Assembly: GCA_027310735.1 (NCBI GenBank)
Contig: DAIDAH010000037.1
Span: forward strand, 1 to 15,346
Length of the DNA stretch: 15,346 nucleotides
DNA from: Methylotenera sp.
GTDB taxonomy: Bacteria > Pseudomonadota > Gammaproteobacteria > Burkholderiales > Methylophilaceae
Direction: 5' to 3'
Made by a program: the position numbers and the translations under genes. Below are positions 14,814-15,346 of this stretch, one piece after another. Below the pieces are notes generated by a model. That model ran no database searches and was not told where the DNA came from. It was given only the letters and a program-made list of their open reading frames with translations. Every line of letters starts with the position of its first letter. Position 1 is the stretch's first letter.

Positions 14814-14951
14814 ATGCAAAACCTTAGATTAGTGAATGCACAGCCATCTGCGCCTAACGCCTCGTTCGAGAGTGCGTATTGCCCATGCACGATTTCAGAA
14901 CTTGTCAGTTTAGCTAATGGGCAATCCGCCCCTCAACTCGAAACACGTTAG
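14814..14951 (+). CDS. 45-codon ORF that spans the attC site
   Basis: Small protein MQNLRLVNAQPSAPNASFES..., with one CPC motif at residues 24-26, no signal peptide and no known family that I recognise. It starts at an ATG with the best ribosome binding site in this part of the window. It then reads in frame through the right arm of the cassette-end repeat and the entire attC, and stops at the TAG inside the R' core GTTAGAA, 12 nt before the ATG of the next cassette gene. That layout suggests a translation-coupling leader, comparable in idea to ORF-11 of attI1 in class 1 integrons, rather than a functional protein. An accidental ORF is possible, since attC sites often lack stops in one frame. 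Confidence 0.5.
   Translation: MQNLRLVNAQPSAPNASFESAYCPCTISELVSLANGQSAPQLETR
14838..14859 (+). repeat. Right arm of cassette-end inverted repeat
   Basis: GCACAGCCATCTG followed by the R'' box GCCTAAC; pairs with 14543-14564 (20/22). Together they could close the whole first cassette into one large stem-loop in single-stranded DNA or RNA. Confidence 0.85.
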
Positions 14952-14953
14952 AA
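14852..14953 (+). other. attC recombination site of the first cassette
   Basis: R'' GCCTAAC (14852-14858) and R' GTTAGAA (14947-14953) bound a 102-nt imperfect palindrome. L'' TTCGAG (14865-14870) pairs with L' CTCGAA (14937-14942), and ATTGCCCAT (14878-14886) pairs with ATGGGCAAT (14917-14925), leaving a ~30-nt terminal loop. R'' fits RYYYAAC exactly; R' departs from GTTRRRY only at its last base. Length and layout are typical of attC. Confidence 0.88.
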
Positions 14954-14963
14954 GCCTCTTATC

Positions 14964-15346
14964 ATGGACGATGTCACGAAATTTGTTTTGCAGATGCTTG
15001 CTTATGGCGGTGGATCGGCTGCTGTTGCATATTTACTCTTTCAGTGGCTCGGCAAAACCTGGATTGAAAACAAGTTTGCTCAACGACTTGACCAACTTCG
15101 ACATCAGCAGGCACTTGAGCTCCAACGCTTACGGGTTGAAATTGATGCAATGTTAAGCGGCGCCTTAAAGCTGCAAGAAAAAGAATTCTCGGTTCTTCCT
15201 GAAGCATGGGCAAAGCTCGATGAGGCCCACGGGTTGGTTAGTTGGCTTGTTGCCCCCTTTCAGCAATACGCAGATGTAAATCGAATGAACTCAATCCAAC
15301 TGGAAGAGTTCCTGGGTGGAACAGACTTCCATGAATCTCAAAAAGA
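14964..15346 (+). CDS. Cassette-encoded membrane-anchored coiled-coil protein, unknown function (3' end beyond window)
   Basis: Gene of the second cassette; 127 codons are seen and the frame is still open at the window end. Residues ~5-30 (VLQMLAYGGGSAAVAYLLFQ, then WLG) form one hydrophobic segment. Next comes a charged helix at ~33-75 (FAQRLDQLRHQQALELQRLR and following) with heptad-like spacing, probably coiled coil, then EFSVLPEAWAKLDEAHGLVS and a PFQQYADVNRMNS stretch. It resembles a family of hypothetical proteins I have seen in other bacteria, with no function known to me. The start 17 nt after the cassette boundary is normal for cassette genes, but its own ribosome binding site is poor, so coupling to the upstream 45-codon ORF is plausible. 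Confidence 0.75.
   Translation, partial: MDDVTKFVLQMLAYGGGSAAVAYLLFQWLGKTWIENKFAQRLDQLRHQQALELQRLRVEIDAMLSGALKLQEKEFSVLPEAWAKLDEAHGLVSWLVAPFQQYADVNRMNSIQLEEFLGGTDFHESQK

Larger units (their letters stand above)
14545..14947 (+). mobile_element. First gene cassette, 403 bp, without a long ORF
   Basis: Bounded by the exchange points in GTTAAGC and in the R' box GTTAGAA of the attC. Over 14545-14813 there is no coding region beyond a few codons on the plus strand and none of note on the minus strand. Instead it holds a small CTGTG-CGC-CACAG hairpin (14559-14571), a perfect 24-bp inverted repeat (14675-14742), and a 45-codon ORF at its end that reads through the attC. The cassette may act through RNA or DNA structure, may be a decayed cassette, or may serve as a leader for the next gene. 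Confidence 0.7.
13388..15346. mobile_element. Integron: intI, attI and start of a cassette array
   Basis: All parts of an integron are seen in the standard order: a divergently read intI, an AT-rich leader with a candidate cassette promoter, an attI core GTTAAGC (14544-14550), one whole cassette ending in an attC, and a second cassette cut by the window end. No transposon or sul/qac genes are near and intI directly abuts ilvD, so it looks like a sedentary chromosomal integron. The array length beyond 15346 is unknown. Confidence 0.85.

Noticed and set aside
14917..15213. Open frames of about 79 codons overlapping the second cassette gene on both strands
   Set aside because: They overlap the longer frame starting at 14964, which has clear protein-like composition and the normal position for a cassette gene; the others are shadows.
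1..15346. CRISPR arrays, tRNA or rRNA genes, insertion sequences, riboswitches
   Set aside because: No regularly spaced repeats, no cloverleaf or rRNA sequence, no transposase frame and no cobalamin-riboswitch-like leader before the eut genes were seen.

Overview
The window looks like a chromosomal segment of a Gram-negative proteobacterium of moderate GC. The best guess is a betaproteobacterium of the Methylophilaceae/Nitrosomonadales type. That guess rests on the c-551-like periplasmic cytochrome, the E. coli-type IlvD, the general gene style and a chromosomal integron. The genus cannot be fixed by eye.

Region 1 (1-5350) is an ethanolamine-use cluster. The 3' end of an AraC-type EutR-like regulator is on the plus strand. 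Facing it, and read leftwards, are ethanolamine permease (eat), ethanolamine ammonia-lyase large and small subunits (eutB, eutC, overlapping by 4 nt) and a short soluble chemoreceptor-like protein with a C-terminal Cache-type sensor domain. Eat imports ethanolamine and EutBC splits it to acetaldehyde and ammonia. The receptor-like protein may report the substrate. No eutA, microcompartment shell gene or acetaldehyde dehydrogenase lies in the window.

Region 2 (5351-9830) starts with a 331-nt divergent intergenic region. It is followed on the plus strand by an M18 aminopeptidase, an AGCS sodium:alanine/glycine symporter and an NSS sodium-dependent transporter, closed by a clear bidirectional terminator. 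This reads as a peptide/amino-acid use group.

Region 3 (9843-13244), all on the minus strand, is ordinary housekeeping: a small class I cytochrome c, a D-hexose-6-phosphate mutarotase (YeaD) and dihydroxy-acid dehydratase (IlvD).

Region 4 (13388-15346) is the start of an integron and the most interesting part. A complete intI (minus strand) carries the IntI-specific insert. Upstream of it lie a candidate cassette promoter and an attI core GTTAAGC, then a 403-bp first cassette and the start of a second. The first cassette has no long ORF. Its two ends form a 22-nt inverted repeat, it contains a perfect 24-bp hairpin, and it ends in a well-formed attC site (14852-14953). A 45-codon ORF with a strong ribosome binding site reads through the whole attC and stops in its last core box, 12 nt before the ATG of the second cassette's gene. 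That gene encodes a membrane-anchored coiled-coil protein of unknown function and runs off the window.
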